A DNA stretch of 64,000 bases from Alcanivoracaceae bacterium. Its GTDB lineage: Bacteria > Pseudomonadota > Gammaproteobacteria > Pseudomonadales > Alcanivoracaceae. The position numbers and the translations under genes are program-made. The stretch is taken from the NCBI GenBank assembly GCA_002706085.1, contig PAJO01000054.1:1-64000 (forward strand), in the 5' to 3' direction. Below, piece by piece: positions 1-10,778 of the stretch (positions are counted from its first letter, which is position 1; each line of letters opens with the position of its first letter). The notes under the pieces are model-generated. The model did no database searches and was not told the origin of the DNA. It was given only the letters and a program-made list of their open reading frames with translations.

Positions 1-536
1 GGCATGTGCTTGCGCAGTTCGCGCAGCTCGTTGCCCACCAGCGGCCCACCGTAATAGGCGCGCACTGCCACCAGCTGTACCCGGCCACCGGCGAAGTTCA
101 CCACCTGCAGGGCGCCAGGATGTTCAATCAGGCGCTTGATGTAGTCAGTCACTACCTGTTCAGGGCTGATGATCACATCAATGGGCAGGGCGTTTTCGTT
201 GAACAGCTTTTCCGATCGGCTGGTGTAGTGGGCGGTGCGGATACGGGCAATCTTGGAGGGGGTGCGGAACAGGGAGTAAGCCACCTGACAGGCGATCATG
301 TTCACCTCGTCAGAGTTGGTTACGGCGATCAGCATGTCGGCGTCTTCGGCGCCGGCCTCTTTCAATACCGCCGGGTAGCAGCCCATGCCGCGCACGGTGC
401 CGATGTCGAGCCGGTCGCCGAGCTCACGCAGACGCTCCGCATCGGTGTCGATGACGGTGATGTCGTTGCGCTCGTTGGCCAGGTTTTCCGCCAGGGTACC
501 CCCCACCTGACCGGCACCGAGAATAATGATCTTCAT
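1..536 (-). CDS. trkA: Trk potassium uptake regulatory protein TrkA (partial, N-terminal part)
   Basis: Peripheral NAD-binding subunit of the Trk K+ uptake system, which gates the membrane channel TrkH/TrkG. The reading frame starts at the ATG at 536 and runs off the left edge, leaving about 178 residues. It opens with [20 protein letters not shown], a Rossmann GxGxxG nucleotide-binding fold, followed by ITVIDTD, where an acidic residue would bind the ribose; this is typical RCK-N. The start overlaps the rsmB stop by 4 bp, implying translational coupling in an fmt-rsmB-trkA transcript, the usual arrangement in Pseudomonas relatives. The second RCK domain is outside the window. Confidence 0.95.
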   Translation of the reverse strand, partial: MKIIILGAGQVGGTLAENLANERNDITVIDTDAERLRELGDRLDIGTVRGMGCYPAVLKEAGAEDADMLIAVTNSDEVNMIACQVAYSLFRTPSKIARIRTAHYTSRSEKLFNENALPIDVIISPEQVVTDYIKRLIEHPGALQVVNFAGGRVQLVAVRAYYGGPLVGNELRELRKHM

Positions 537-1849
537 GTATCCTGCTGAGCCCCCTTGCGCAGGCAAGCCAGATAAAAGCCATCCGGTCCGTCTTGCTGCG
601 GAAACAACTGCCATCCCGCGTCGACCATTGTGGCCTGTTCCGGCCGCGGCGTCACATCCCGGGCTTGTGGCTGGCGCTGCAGGAAGGCGCTGATCTGGTG
701 ATCATTCTCTTCGCGCAGTACCGAGCAGGTGGCATACACCAGCATGCCGCCGGGTTTGAGCAGCGGCCATAGTGCATCCAGCATGCGGGCTTGTAAATCG
801 GCCAGTACCGGAATGTCCGACGACTTTCGGTGCCACTTTACATCCGGTTGGCGGCGCAGGATGCCGGTGGCGGAACAGGGGGCGTCCAGCAGGATGGCAT
901 CGAACGGCTTGCCGTCCCACCAGCTGTCGGGCTGGCTGGCATCGCCCTGCAACAGGGTGGCGGTGGCGTTGAGGCGGGCCAGATTCTCTTCGATACGGCG
1001 TAGCCGTTTGTCTTCCAGCTCCAGCGCGACCAGCTCGGCGTTGGGGAATTTCTCGCGCAGCTGGCCAGTCTTGCCGCCGGGGGCCGCGCAGGCATCGAGA
1101 ATGCGGCCAGTGGGCGGTGCCTGCAGTAATTCTGCGGGCAGTTGGGCGGCTTCATCCTGTACCGACAGGGCGCCTTCGTCAAAGCCGGGCAGATCGAACA
1201 CCGGCCGGGCCGGCGTCACATAAATGCTCCAGGGGGACAGTTCACCGGGGCGAGCGCCCTCACCCAGGGCGGCAATGGCGCCGGCGCGCTGTTGCTGCTG
1301 ACGATTGACCCGCAAGGTAAAGGGGGGCGTGTGCAGGTTGGCCTGGGCGATCGCGTCGGCTTGATCCGGCCAGTCCTGGCGCCAGCGTTTGTATAGCCAG
1401 TCCGGCAGGCTCAGGCGGATATTCGGGGTGGCGTCGGCAAGCGCTTGCTCAGCACGTAGCTGGCTGGCTTTACGTAACACGGCGTTGCTGAGCCCGGCGG
1501 CCCAGGGGGCTTTCAGCTTGCGGCACAGGGCCGGGTACGCGTTGACGATGGCATGGGCCGGGCGTTCGGTGAACCACAGCTCGTACAGTCCGGCCAGCAG
1601 GGCGAGGCGCACGGGTTGGGCGCTGGCTTTGAGGGGCTTGGATAATTGCTGGTTGAGCCAGTGGTTGAGGGGGCGCAAATGGCGGCAGACCCCAAAGCTG
1701 ATGTCGCGCATCAGGCCGCCGTCGCTGCCAGCCAGGGGGAAGTCCCGCAGCACCTCGCGCAGGCTTTCCCCGTCGCCCTTGCCGGGAATCACCCGGTCAA
1801 GGACACGCACGGCGCTGAGCCGCGGGTCAGGCGTCGCCACGGTCTGCAT
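533..1849 (-). CDS. rsmB: 16S rRNA m5C967 methyltransferase RsmB
   Basis: SAM-dependent enzyme that methylates C967 of 16S rRNA (Sun/Fmu family). An N-terminal NusB-like domain spans about residues 10-140 and a class I methyltransferase domain follows. SAM motif I is [10 protein letters not shown]. The two catalytic cysteines lie in DAPCSATG and YATCSV. I chose the ATG at 1849 because it puts these cysteines at 325 and 375, the E. coli positions; a TTG at 1864 would add five residues. The product is 438 aa, a normal length. The gene overlaps the fmt 3' end by 23 bp and trkA by 4 bp, so it is in the middle of a coupled operon. Confidence 0.95.
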   Translation of the reverse strand: MQTVATPDPRLSAVRVLDRVIPGKGDGESLREVLRDFPLAGSDGGLMRDISFGVCRHLRPLNHWLNQQLSKPLKASAQPVRLALLAGLYELWFTERPAHAIVNAYPALCRKLKAPWAAGLSNAVLRKASQLRAEQALADATPNIRLSLPDWLYKRWRQDWPDQADAIAQANLHTPPFTLRVNRQQQQRAGAIAALGEGARPGELSPWSIYVTPARPVFDLPGFDEGALSVQDEAAQLPAELLQAPPTGRILDACAAPGGKTGQLREKFPNAELVALELEDKRLRRIEENLARLNATATLLQGDASQPDSWWDGKPFDAILLDAPCSATGILRRQPDVKWHRKSSDIPVLADLQARMLDALWPLLKPGGMLVYATCSVLREENDHQISAFLQRQPQARDVTPRPEQATMVDAGWQLFPQQDGPDGFYLACLRKGAQQDT

Positions 1850-2807
1850 CCAGCGGATCACCAAGAGGCTCGCCCACCTGGAACAGGTCGGGGTTGCCGC
1901 GCAACAGGTCGGCCACGGCCATGCGCCGTTTGCCGGGCAGTTGCAGCTCTTCCAGCGTCAGGATGCCATCACCTGTGGCCACCTGAATGCCGTTGTCATC
2001 CACGTTGAGGATATGGCCGGGTTCGTCGTCATCCTTGCCGGGCAGGGGGCTTTCGCTGGCTTTCCAGATGCGCATGGGTTGGCCTTTCAAAGGCACCCAC
2101 GCGACAGGAAAGGGGTTGAAGGCACGAATGCGGTTATACAGGGCGCGGGTGGGCAGGCGGAAATCCAGCAGCCCCTCGGCCTTGCTGAGTTTGTGGGCGT
2201 AGGTGACACCGTCGTCAGGCTGCACGGTGGCGTTGGCCAGATACGGCTCCAGATCATTCAGTACGGTGACCAGCAGGCGAGCGCCCTGGGCGGCCAGCCG
2301 GTCGTGCAGCTCGCCGCCGGTCTCGCTGTCACCGATGGGTAGCGCTTCGCTGAGCAGCATGGGGCCGGTATCAAGCCCGGCTTCCATCTGCATGATGGTG
2401 TTGCCGGTTTCGGTGTCGCCCACGCTGATGGCGCGCTGGATTGGCGCTGCCCCACGCCAGCGGGGCAGCAGGGAGCCGTGCACGTTCAGGCAGCCAAGCC
2501 GTGGGATGTCCAGCACGGCCTGGGGAATGATCAGGCCGTAGGCGACCACCACCAGGGCATCCAGATTCAGGTCGCGCAGCTGTTGGCGAATGGCCTCGCC
2601 CTTGAGGTTTTCCGGTTGCAGTACGTCTATGTGATGGGCCTGGGCCAGCTGTTTGACCGGGCTCATCTGGACCTTCTTGCCGCGACCGGCAGCGCGGTCC
2701 GGCTGGGTGAGTACGGCTACCACTTCATGCGGGCTGTCGAGTACGGCCTGCAGGCTGGCGGCGGCGAAATCCGGGGTGCCGGCGAAGGCGAGACGTAGGG
2801 GTTTCAA
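1827..2807 (-). CDS. fmt: Methionyl-tRNA formyltransferase
   Basis: Formylates initiator Met-tRNA using 10-formyl-THF. The 326 aa protein begins MKPLRLAFAGTPDFAAASL, the family signature. The catalytic triad is visible as N108 and H110 in LNVHGSLLPRWRGAAP and D146 in GLDTGPML. The C-terminal OB-like domain is complete. The start is a TTG at 2807; there is no in-frame ATG upstream, and the alignment to the family start supports it. It is the first gene of the leftward fmt-rsmB-trkA group and lies next to def, which encodes the enzyme that removes the formyl group it adds. A repeat element separates the two. Confidence 0.95.
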   Translation of the reverse strand: MKPLRLAFAGTPDFAAASLQAVLDSPHEVVAVLTQPDRAAGRGKKVQMSPVKQLAQAHHIDVLQPENLKGEAIRQQLRDLNLDALVVVAYGLIIPQAVLDIPRLGCLNVHGSLLPRWRGAAPIQRAISVGDTETGNTIMQMEAGLDTGPMLLSEALPIGDSETGGELHDRLAAQGARLLVTVLNDLEPYLANATVQPDDGVTYAHKLSKAEGLLDFRLPTRALYNRIRAFNPFPVAWVPLKGQPMRIWKASESPLPGKDDDEPGHILNVDDNGIQVATGDGILTLEELQLPGKRRMAVADLLRGNPDLFQVGEPLGDPLDADRGDA

Positions 2808-2850
2808 TGAACGGCCTCTGGGTTGGTGATGGTGGGGGAGGGAGATTAGC

Positions 2851-3006
2851 TGAAAGTTTAAAGTTGAAAGTTCAAACGCGGATCACTGTTGCAGCCAGCG
2901 AATGGACGCTTTCCCCGCGCCGCAACGCTTCGGCGCGGGTGATGGGCTTGAAGCTGGCACCGTCTGTGCTCGCGCTTTTCAACTTTACACTTTGAACTTT
3001 CAACTC
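2851..3006. repeat. Heptad-arm inverted element between fmt and def
   Basis: Left arm 2851-2880 is a run of degenerate 7-mers (TGAAAGT, TTAAAGT, TGAAAGT, TCAAACG). Right arm 2971-3006 is the inverted counterpart and ends at the def stop codon. The interior has a GC-rich hairpin around 2916-2942. The arms can pair imperfectly, giving a cruciform or a long RNA hairpin. It belongs to a dispersed family seen at about ten places in this window (see findings). Seen directly; function unknown. Confidence 0.6.
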
Positions 3007-3511
3007 ACCCCTGCAGCCGGTGCACTTTTTCCAGCTTCTTCTTGATCCGGTCGCGCTTCAGGCGTGAGACGTAGTCCACGAACAGCTTGCCTTCCAGGTG
3101 ATCAATTTCATGCTGGATACAGGTGGCCAGTAGCTCGTCGGCCTCTTCCTCGAAAACATTACCGTCCCGGTCCAGCGCCTTGATCTTCACCCGTGCCGGG
3201 CGCTTGACCTTCTCATAGAAGCCGGGGACCGACAGGCAGCCTTCCTCGTAGGGGGCAAGATCGTCGGTGAGCGGGGTGATTTCCGGGTTGATGAACACCC
3301 GTGGCTCGGACTTGTCTTCGGACAGGTCCATGACGATGACACGCTTGTGTACGTTCACCTGGGTGGCGGCCAGGCCAATCCCGGGGGCGTCGTACATGGT
3401 TTCGAACATGTCGTCGATCAGTTTGCGAAGCTCGTCATCCACCTTTTCCACCGGCTTTGCTACGGTTCGTAGCCGGGGGTCAGGGAATTCCAGTATTTCC
3501 AGTTTGGCCAT
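3005..3511 (-). CDS. def: Peptide deformylase
   Basis: Metalloenzyme that removes the N-formyl group from new proteins. The start is the ATG at 3511 ([15 protein letters not shown]), giving 168 aa; upstream in-frame codons do not resemble the family. All three motifs are present: GIGLAATQ (44-51), EGCLSVP with metal ligand C92, and QHEIDH with H134, E135 and H138. It is divergent from the LysM-dprA genes, with about 145 bp between them that must hold both promoters. Family member with complete active site. Confidence 0.97.
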   Translation of the reverse strand: MAKLEILEFPDPRLRTVAKPVEKVDDELRKLIDDMFETMYDAPGIGLAATQVNVHKRVIVMDLSEDKSEPRVFINPEITPLTDDLAPYEEGCLSVPGFYEKVKRPARVKIKALDRDGNVFEEEADELLATCIQHEIDHLEGKLFVDYVSRLKRDRIKKKLEKVHRLQG

Positions 3512-3655
3512 GTACGTTCTCGGCAGTTGCGATAGCACTCGAAATTTGGTTGCTAAATATATGATCGCATTGCTAATATCCAAAAGAAACCGTGCCTGCC
3601 TCAAGGACGCACGGCAGCTCTTGGGGATGAGTCCAATAATGATAAAAGGAATCCG

Positions 3656-4729
3656 ATGATGATGAAATCGGTCCAGCGCGCCTTCACTGTCGGGTTGATG
3701 CTATCGGTTGCCACTTTGGCCTCCGCCGCCGTCACCCTGAAAGAGGGGCATCCCAACAAATATTACGTGAAAAACGGTGACACCCTGTGGGATATCAGTG
3801 GCCGTTTTCTCGAAGAACCCTGGCAATGGCCGGAAATTTGGCAGATCAACGAGGAGATCAGCAATCCTCACCTGATCTACCCCGGCGATGAGATCCGCCT
3901 GTCCTACGTTAACGGTGAGCCCCGGCTGAGCGTTGAGCGCGGCGTGCAGGAGCAGGTCATGGACAACGGTGTGGTCAAGCTCACCCCCAAGGTGCGTGAG
4001 ATTGCCAACGACGAAGCGATCCCGGCGATTCCTGCCAGTGCCATTGCGGCCTACCTGAAGGAAGGCCTGGTGGTTACCCGTCAGGAAATCCAGGAAGCCC
4101 CCTACATTGTCGGTGGGCGTGACCGCCGCGTGGTGTTTGGTGAAGGCGATACGGTCTATGCCCGTGACAGCCGTACCCAGTGGGAAGAGCTGGATCAGGG
4201 CTACGGCATTTACCGTACCGGTGAGCAGTATGTGGACCCTGACACCAATGAAGTGCTGGGCTACGAAGCCCGCCAGGTAGGCCTGAGCCGCGTATCCAAC
4301 CACGAAGGCGAGATGCTGAGCCTGCGGGTCACCAGCTCGACCGAAGACATTCGCATCGATGACCGCATCTTCTCCACGGAAGATCGTCGCGTGCGCGCAG
4401 TGCTGTATCCGTCTGCACCGGATACCAAGGTAGAAGCCAAGATCATCCGCTTCTTCGACCGTATCAACAGTGTGGCCCGTAACGACGTGGTAGTGCTGAA
4501 CAAGGGCTTGCGCGATGGCCTGAAGGAAGGCAACGTGCTGGACGTGTTTGGTGCCGGCGAAGTGGTGCGTGACCGTCAGCTTGGCGATAACGTTCAGCTG
4601 CCCCGCGAGAAGACCGGGTCGCTGGTGATCTTCCGGGTGTTCGACAAGGTCAGCTACGGCTTGATTATGGAATCCACTCGTCCTATTTATATGAACGACG
4701 CTGCTGAAAGCCCGGCAGGAAGCTACTGA
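3656..4729 (+). CDS. Exported LysM-domain protein
   Basis: 357 aa with a Sec signal peptide (about residues 1-24, cleavage after ASA) and one LysM domain at about 36-84 ([16 protein letters not shown] ... [10 protein letters not shown]), which should bind peptidoglycan glycan strands in the periplasm. The rest is a long unannotated region without transmembrane segments. Three consecutive ATGs occur at the start; the AAGGA at 3646-3650 fits the second or third best. The gene lies just upstream of dprA, a conserved neighbourhood in pseudomonads. It has no hydrolase motif, so an envelope-binding or adaptor role is likelier than lysis. Confidence 0.85.
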   Translation: MMMKSVQRAFTVGLMLSVATLASAAVTLKEGHPNKYYVKNGDTLWDISGRFLEEPWQWPEIWQINEEISNPHLIYPGDEIRLSYVNGEPRLSVERGVQEQVMDNGVVKLTPKVREIANDEAIPAIPASAIAAYLKEGLVVTRQEIQEAPYIVGGRDRRVVFGEGDTVYARDSRTQWEELDQGYGIYRTGEQYVDPDTNEVLGYEARQVGLSRVSNHEGEMLSLRVTSSTEDIRIDDRIFSTEDRRVRAVLYPSAPDTKVEAKIIRFFDRINSVARNDVVVLNKGLRDGLKEGNVLDVFGAGEVVRDRQLGDNVQLPREKTGSLVIFRVFDKVSYGLIMESTRPIYMNDAAESPAGSY

Positions 4730-4801
4730 TACCGTAAACCGGCGTCTGCGCTCTCCTGCTTTCAGTCCTGATAACCGTCAACGCACACAAGGAGGTGGGC
4801 G

Positions 4802-5872
4802 ATGGACGGACAATTCAAACGCCTGCTGTTGCAGGCGTTGTTTTCCCCGTCATCAGCGGCCTTGGGCCGCGCCTTGAAACAACACCGTATCGGGTCCGCA
4901 CCGGTCTCCGATTTTCTGCCCATGTTGCCCGCTGGCCTGAAAGAACGGGCTCGCTTGCTGGACAACACCGGCACTCTGTCTGCCCATTACGAGAACCTGC
5001 GAGAGCAGGGTTGGCGCTGGGTCGCCCTGGGCGATGCGGACTACCCGTCGTTGCTGGCGGATATTCAGGATGCTCCCGGCGTGCTGGCCGTGCGGGGCGA
5101 CGTCGGCATCCTCAATGCGCCGGGGTTGGCCATCGTCGGTGCCCGCAACGCCTCTGCCGATGGGCTCGATAACAGCCGCCGGTTTGCCCGCCAGCTGGCT
5201 GGCGCCGGTTTTGTGGTGGTTAGCGGTCTGGCGCTGGGCGTGGATGCCGCAGCCCATCGCGGCGCGCTGGCTACCGGCAAGACCGTAGCGGTGCTCGGGA
5301 GTGGTCCTGACCGGATTTACCCGCCCCGCAATGCCATGCTGGCGGGTCAGATCGTCGAGGGTGGCGGGGCCGTGGTGACAGAATTCTCACCGGGCTCGGC
5401 TCCGCTACCGTCCCAGTTTCCCATGCGTAATCGTATTATCAGTGGGTTGTCGCTGGGGACGATCGTGGTGGAAGCCGCGTTGCGCAGTGGTTCGTTGATC
5501 ACTGCCCGCACAGCCTTGTCTCAGGGCCGTGAGGTCTTTGCCATCCCGGGCAGCATTCATAATCCGCTCAGCAAGGGGTGCCACCAACTGTTGCGTGATG
5601 GGGCCAGCTGGCTGGAATCCGTGGACGATATCTTTCAGGCCTTTGGGGATTTCCGGCGCAGTGTGGAGGCCAGCGGTGTCCGCGAAGACGCGGCGCAGCC
5701 CGCCTTGCTGCAGCATCTGACCTCGGGGCTCAATTCCATGGATGTGCTGCAGGCGCGTACCGGCCTGCCCATGCAGGAGCTGGCCGGGCAGTTGTCGGAT
5801 CTGGAGCTGGAAGGCTGGGTGGAGCGGGTGTCCGGTGGTTACCTGAAGCGCTCTGCCAGCCATACGTCTTGA
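4802..5872 (+). CDS. dprA: DNA-processing protein DprA (Smf)
   Basis: Binds incoming single-stranded DNA during natural transformation and loads RecA. 356 aa: a helical N-terminal domain, then the Rossmann fold with IVGAR (111-115), [12 protein letters not shown] (141-152), [11 protein letters not shown] and GSLITA, and a C-terminal winged-helix domain (about 300-350). A near-perfect Shine-Dalgarno AAGGAGGTG precedes the ATG. The adjacent downstream gene is tsaC, as in many gammaproteobacteria. DprA is present in many non-competent species, so competence cannot be concluded. Confidence 0.95.
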   Translation: MDGQFKRLLLQALFSPSSAALGRALKQHRIGSAPVSDFLPMLPAGLKERARLLDNTGTLSAHYENLREQGWRWVALGDADYPSLLADIQDAPGVLAVRGDVGILNAPGLAIVGARNASADGLDNSRRFARQLAGAGFVVVSGLALGVDAAAHRGALATGKTVAVLGSGPDRIYPPRNAMLAGQIVEGGGAVVTEFSPGSAPLPSQFPMRNRIISGLSLGTIVVEAALRSGSLITARTALSQGREVFAIPGSIHNPLSKGCHQLLRDGASWLESVDDIFQAFGDFRRSVEASGVREDAAQPALLQHLTSGLNSMDVLQARTGLPMQELAGQLSDLELEGWVERVSGGYLKRSASHTS

Positions 5873-5922
5873 GTCAGGCCTGCGGGCAGGGTAAGTTCGC
5901 GTTTTTCCCTGCAGGGCCTGGC

Positions 5923-6471
5923 ATGTATCAGCATCTTCTCAGTGCCGCACACATCATCCAGTCGGGTGGTGTGGTGGCTTACCCCACCGAATCCGTCTAC
6001 GGGCTCGGTTGTGACCCCTTCAGCCGGACGGCGGTCATGCGCCTGCTGGCGATCAAGCAACGCCCGGAGCACAAGGGGCTGATTCTGATCGGCGCGGATC
6101 TGGAGCAGCTGGCGCCCCATGTGGTACTGGATGCACGCCAGTGCGAGCAGCTGGGCCGTGAATGGCCGGCACCCCGTACCTACCTGGTAGAAGCGGGTCC
6201 CAGTGTACCAGCGTGGGTGACCGGCAAGCATCGCAAGGTGGCGATCCGGGTGCCGGATCACCCGCTGGCACGGGAGTTGTGTCGGCTGGTTGGGCACCCG
6301 ATCATTTCTACCAGTGCCAACCTGTCCGGGCGTCCGTCTACCCGAAACCGGTTTCAGGTGGCGCGCCAGCTTGGGGATCGGCTGGACTTTATTGTGTCCG
6401 GCGCCTGTGACCGCGCGAGCAAACCCTCTACCATTATCGATCTGGAAAGCGGCCAGACCCTGCGCGCCTGA
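5923..6471 (+). CDS. tsaC: Threonylcarbamoyl-AMP synthase TsaC (YrdC domain)
   Basis: Makes threonylcarbamoyl-AMP from threonine, bicarbonate and ATP for t6A37 modification of tRNA. Family motifs: [15 protein letters not shown], the KxR pair in [10 protein letters not shown], and STSAN. The ATG at 5923 gives 182 aa and matches the E. coli N-terminus (short helix, then the GGVVAYPTE strand). An in-frame TTG at 5869, touching the dprA stop, would give 200 aa; its extra residues do not look conserved. The gene lies between dprA and hemF. Confidence 0.93.
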   Translation: MYQHLLSAAHIIQSGGVVAYPTESVYGLGCDPFSRTAVMRLLAIKQRPEHKGLILIGADLEQLAPHVVLDARQCEQLGREWPAPRTYLVEAGPSVPAWVTGKHRKVAIRVPDHPLARELCRLVGHPIISTSANLSGRPSTRNRFQVARQLGDRLDFIVSGACDRASKPSTIIDLESGQTLRA

Positions 6472-8231
<1,760 letters not shown>

Positions 8232-8245
8232 CAGAAGGTGGGGTG

Positions 8246-8677
8246 ATGTATGAGGTGATCTATGCCTCTGTGGTCTCGCTGGGCATGGTGCTGATTACCG
8301 TCACCCTGCATTTCTGGACGTTGGCCGGCCTGTCCGTATTGCTCAAACGCTGGAAACAGCAAGTACGGGGTGAAATTCTGGTGGTGGTGATCGTCATGTT
8401 TGCCGCCCATATGGTTGAAATTTCGCTCTACGGCCTCACCTATTTGTGGATCGACAATAACGATACCGCCATGAATCTGGGAGGTGCCGTGGATGGCAGT
8501 TTCCTGGATCACCTGTATTTCTCGGCTGCCTGTTATACCTCTCTGGGGCTCGGGGATCTCTATCCCATGGGCACCTTGCGGTTAGTGGCAGGGGTGGAAG
8601 CTCTCAATGGATTGATCTTGATTACCTGGTCGGCATCGTTTGCCTTCCTGGTCATGCAGCGGCGCTGGCGTTTCTGA
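8246..8677 (+). CDS. Small two-TM ion channel-like membrane protein
   Basis: 143 aa membrane protein with a hydrophobic N-terminal helix, a second helix (ILVVVIVMFAAHMVEISLYG), a pore-loop-like segment ACYTSLGLGDLYPMG and a C-terminal helix. The pore loop resembles the TVGYGD filter of potassium channels, but reads TSLGLGD, so selectivity is uncertain. The ATG at 8246 has the good ribosome site GAAGGTGGGG; an ATG at 8228 overlapping the aroE stop is possible. It is cotranscribed with aroE by position. No cytoplasmic RCK domain is attached. Confidence 0.75.
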   Translation: MYEVIYASVVSLGMVLITVTLHFWTLAGLSVLLKRWKQQVRGEILVVVIVMFAAHMVEISLYGLTYLWIDNNDTAMNLGGAVDGSFLDHLYFSAACYTSLGLGDLYPMGTLRLVAGVEALNGLILITWSASFAFLVMQRRWRF

Positions 8678-8734
8678 CATCGCTGCCGGGGTGTGTTTTC
8701 GGGGGACAACCACAAAATCTGTTGAGAGAAGGTT

Positions 8735-9730
8735 ATGTCCTCGCCGCTGTTGGCCCGTTTGTCGGGCTTGAGTCTTTTTATTATCGCGTTGCCGGCCATG
8801 GCGATGGGATCCACGCTGGGGTTTTCCTGGGATAACGATCTGTTCGTCGGTTCCGATGGGCAATATACCAATGGTGTGCGCCTTAGCTGGGTAGGGGATG
8901 GCCACGATTGCGAACAGGCGGACTCGGTAACCTGTACGTTGGCAAGCGGACTGTCGCCCTTGCCGGGTGTGGGGCTGACCGATCGGCAAAATGCAGTGAC
9001 CCTGAGCCTGGAGCAGGTCATGATCACCCCCTCCGATATCAGCCGTCGTACGCCGGATTATCAGGACCTGCCCTACATCGGCTACAGCAACCTGGAAGCC
9101 GGCCTGTTCAGCTGGGGGGCAGACAGTCTTACCGGGTATGGCGTGCGCATCGGTGTGGTCGGAGAAGACTCCGGTTCGGAGCAGAGCCAGAAAATGGTGC
9201 ATCGCATCACCGGTTCTACCGAGCCGCAGGGCTGGGAACACCAGCTTGGGCCGGGTGTGATTGGTGGCGCGTACGTTATCCATGCACGCAGGGCCTGGCA
9301 GCGGGTTTCTGACAGTGGCTGGCAGACCGAGTTGGGATATGCCGCTGGCGTGGATGCCAATAATTTCCATGCCACCGCCTCGGCGGGGGGCTTCCTGCGC
9401 TTTGGCAGAAACCTGCCGCGTAATTTCATACCGGATTATGCGGGTATCGGCACGGCGGGTTCATTGGTGGGGTTGTTCGACGGACACGGTTTTGGCTGGG
9501 AAGCCTTTGTTGCCACGTTTGGGGAATATATCGGTTATTCCTATCTGGAAGAGCACAGTGGGCCCTATCAGGTAGAAACCCGCGACGGCATTCTCGGTCT
9601 GGTGATTGGCGGCGGCGTTCGCTGGGACCGCTTTTCTTTCACCCTGACATTGCAAGGTTCCAGCTCACCACTGCGTGACAGCAATGAACCGCTGAGCTTT
9701 GGCAACATGTCGTTCATGTGGCAGATCTGA
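8735..9730 (+). CDS. LpxR-family outer membrane lipid A 3'-O-deacylase-like protein
   Basis: 331 aa with a signal peptide (to about residue 25, AMA/MG) and the DUF2219/LpxR pattern: FSWDNDLFVGSDGQYTNGV holds the Asn-Asp and the YTNG turn used by LpxR, and later HRITGSTEPQGW carries the catalytic-type His. LpxR removes the 3'-acyloxyacyl chain of lipid A at the outer membrane. The sequence ends in an aromatic residue pattern (SFMWQI) typical of a beta-barrel end. Ribosome site GAGAAGG. I infer lipid A remodelling; family members of unproven activity are common. Confidence 0.8.
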   Translation: MSSPLLARLSGLSLFIIALPAMAMGSTLGFSWDNDLFVGSDGQYTNGVRLSWVGDGHDCEQADSVTCTLASGLSPLPGVGLTDRQNAVTLSLEQVMITPSDISRRTPDYQDLPYIGYSNLEAGLFSWGADSLTGYGVRIGVVGEDSGSEQSQKMVHRITGSTEPQGWEHQLGPGVIGGAYVIHARRAWQRVSDSGWQTELGYAAGVDANNFHATASAGGFLRFGRNLPRNFIPDYAGIGTAGSLVGLFDGHGFGWEAFVATFGEYIGYSYLEEHSGPYQVETRDGILGLVIGGGVRWDRFSFTLTLQGSSSPLRDSNEPLSFGNMSFMWQI

Positions 9731-9830
9731 TTGTCCTTGTGGGCGATGGTTCCACTGCGAAAACCCCAACAGTTCCGGGCTCGGCAGGTTTCTAAAGTGG
9801 TTCTTCGCGGACTAGCAGAAAAGTTGGCGG

Positions 9831-9937
9831 GTCAGAGGTCTGAAGTCGGACGTCTGACACGAAAGGCTGAAAAGCTGGGCCTGGAATGGGCTTGGCTTGA
9901 GCGTCAGACTTCTGACGTCCGACCTCCGACCCGATGC
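9831..9937. repeat. Heptad-arm inverted element downstream of the LpxR gene
   Basis: The 280 bp gap between 9730 and 10010 contains no gene. It holds an inverted pair: arm 9831-9860 (GTCAGAG, GTCTGAA, GTCGGAC, GTCTGAC) and arm 9901-9937 reading back as the complement, with about 40 bp between. The words differ from those of the other copies, but the 7-base period and inverted layout are the same. It may also act as a terminator-like hairpin between the two converging genes. Confidence 0.55.
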
Positions 9938-10009
9938 GCGCCCTCCATCAAACCTCTTAAGAGCCCACTGCCGTCTCACATTACATAGCTCGCCTCTCAA
10001 ACGAGCCCC

Positions 10010-10552
10010 CTACACATGCCCCCCTTCTTCCAGATAACGATCCTTCAGGCGCACATAATTCCCCGCCACATAGGTCAGAAACTGCCGTTCTTCCCCGGTC
10101 AACGGGCGCGCCTGCCGGGCGGGCTGGCCGCGGTACAGATAGCCACTTTCCAGTCGCTTGCCCGGGCCCACCAGAGAACCGGCCGCCACGATCACCTCGT
10201 CTTCCACCACCGCACCATCCATGATAATTGCCTGCATGCCCACCATGACCCGGTTGCCCAGTGTGCAGCCGTGCAGCATGGCCTGATGAGCAATGGTGAC
10301 ATCGTCGCCGATCTTCAGCCCGTAGCCACCGGGATTGAAGGTGGAGGCATGGGTGATGTGCAGCACGGCGTTATCCTGAATGCTGACCCGCGCGCCAATC
10401 TCGATGCGATGCATGTCGCCCCGGATCACCGCCCGGGGCCACACCGAACAGTCATCGCCCAGGTGCACCTCCCCGATGATGGTGGCATCCCTGTCCACAA
10501 ATACCCGTTCACCCAACTGCGGGGCCTTGTCTTCAAAGCGGCGAATCCCCAT
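10010..10552 (-). CDS. Gamma-class carbonic anhydrase family protein (YrdA-like)
   Basis: 180 aa left-handed beta-helix protein with hexapeptide repeats. The ATG at 10552 starts MGIRRFEDKAPQLGERVFVD, typical of YrdA/PaaY relatives. Metal and structural residues are visible in VWPRAVIRGDMHRIEIG, SIQDNAVLHITH and IAHQAMLHGCTLG, which supply the three His ligands. The family includes active Zn or Fe carbonic anhydrases and members with other or no known activity. It is divergent from the small membrane ORF and prlC, with 43 bp between starts. Confidence 0.88.
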   Translation of the reverse strand: MGIRRFEDKAPQLGERVFVDRDATIIGEVHLGDDCSVWPRAVIRGDMHRIEIGARVSIQDNAVLHITHASTFNPGGYGLKIGDDVTIAHQAMLHGCTLGNRVMVGMQAIIMDGAVVEDEVIVAAGSLVGPGKRLESGYLYRGQPARQARPLTGEERQFLTYVAGNYVRLKDRYLEEGGHV

Positions 10553-10595
10553 CACTGATACACTCGATAGTTCAAATTCATGGTCAGGGAGGCAC

Positions 10596-10778
10596 ATGCG
10601 CAAGCCGCCCACCCCTATACTGATGATAGTACTGATCTTGCTTGGCGTTTTTCTGCTGAGCAAGTGGCTGATATTCCAGACGGTGCTGCAGCCGGATGAC
10701 ACTGCCCGTCACCGTGTATCTGTAGTACCCACCGAGGCAGGACCCAAACTCCATGAGCAACAACAATCCGCTGATTGA
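10596..10778 (+). CDS. Small single-pass membrane protein upstream of prlC
   Basis: 60 aa ORF preceded by a strong ribosome site (AGGGAGG at 10586-10592). The N-terminus MRKPPTP is followed by a hydrophobic helix (ILMIVLILLGVFLLSKWLIF) and a polar tail. Its last 26 bp overlap the start of prlC in another frame, so it may couple translation of prlC. I do not recognise a family. The good start signal, one clear membrane helix and position argue that it is a real gene; conservation would decide. Confidence 0.55.
   Translation: MRKPPTPILMIVLILLGVFLLSKWLIFQTVLQPDDTARHRVSVVPTEAGPKLHEQQQSAD

Noticed and set aside
6-548. Plus-strand open frame at the left edge
   Set aside because: Antisense to trkA, whose N-terminal Rossmann motif is unmistakable.
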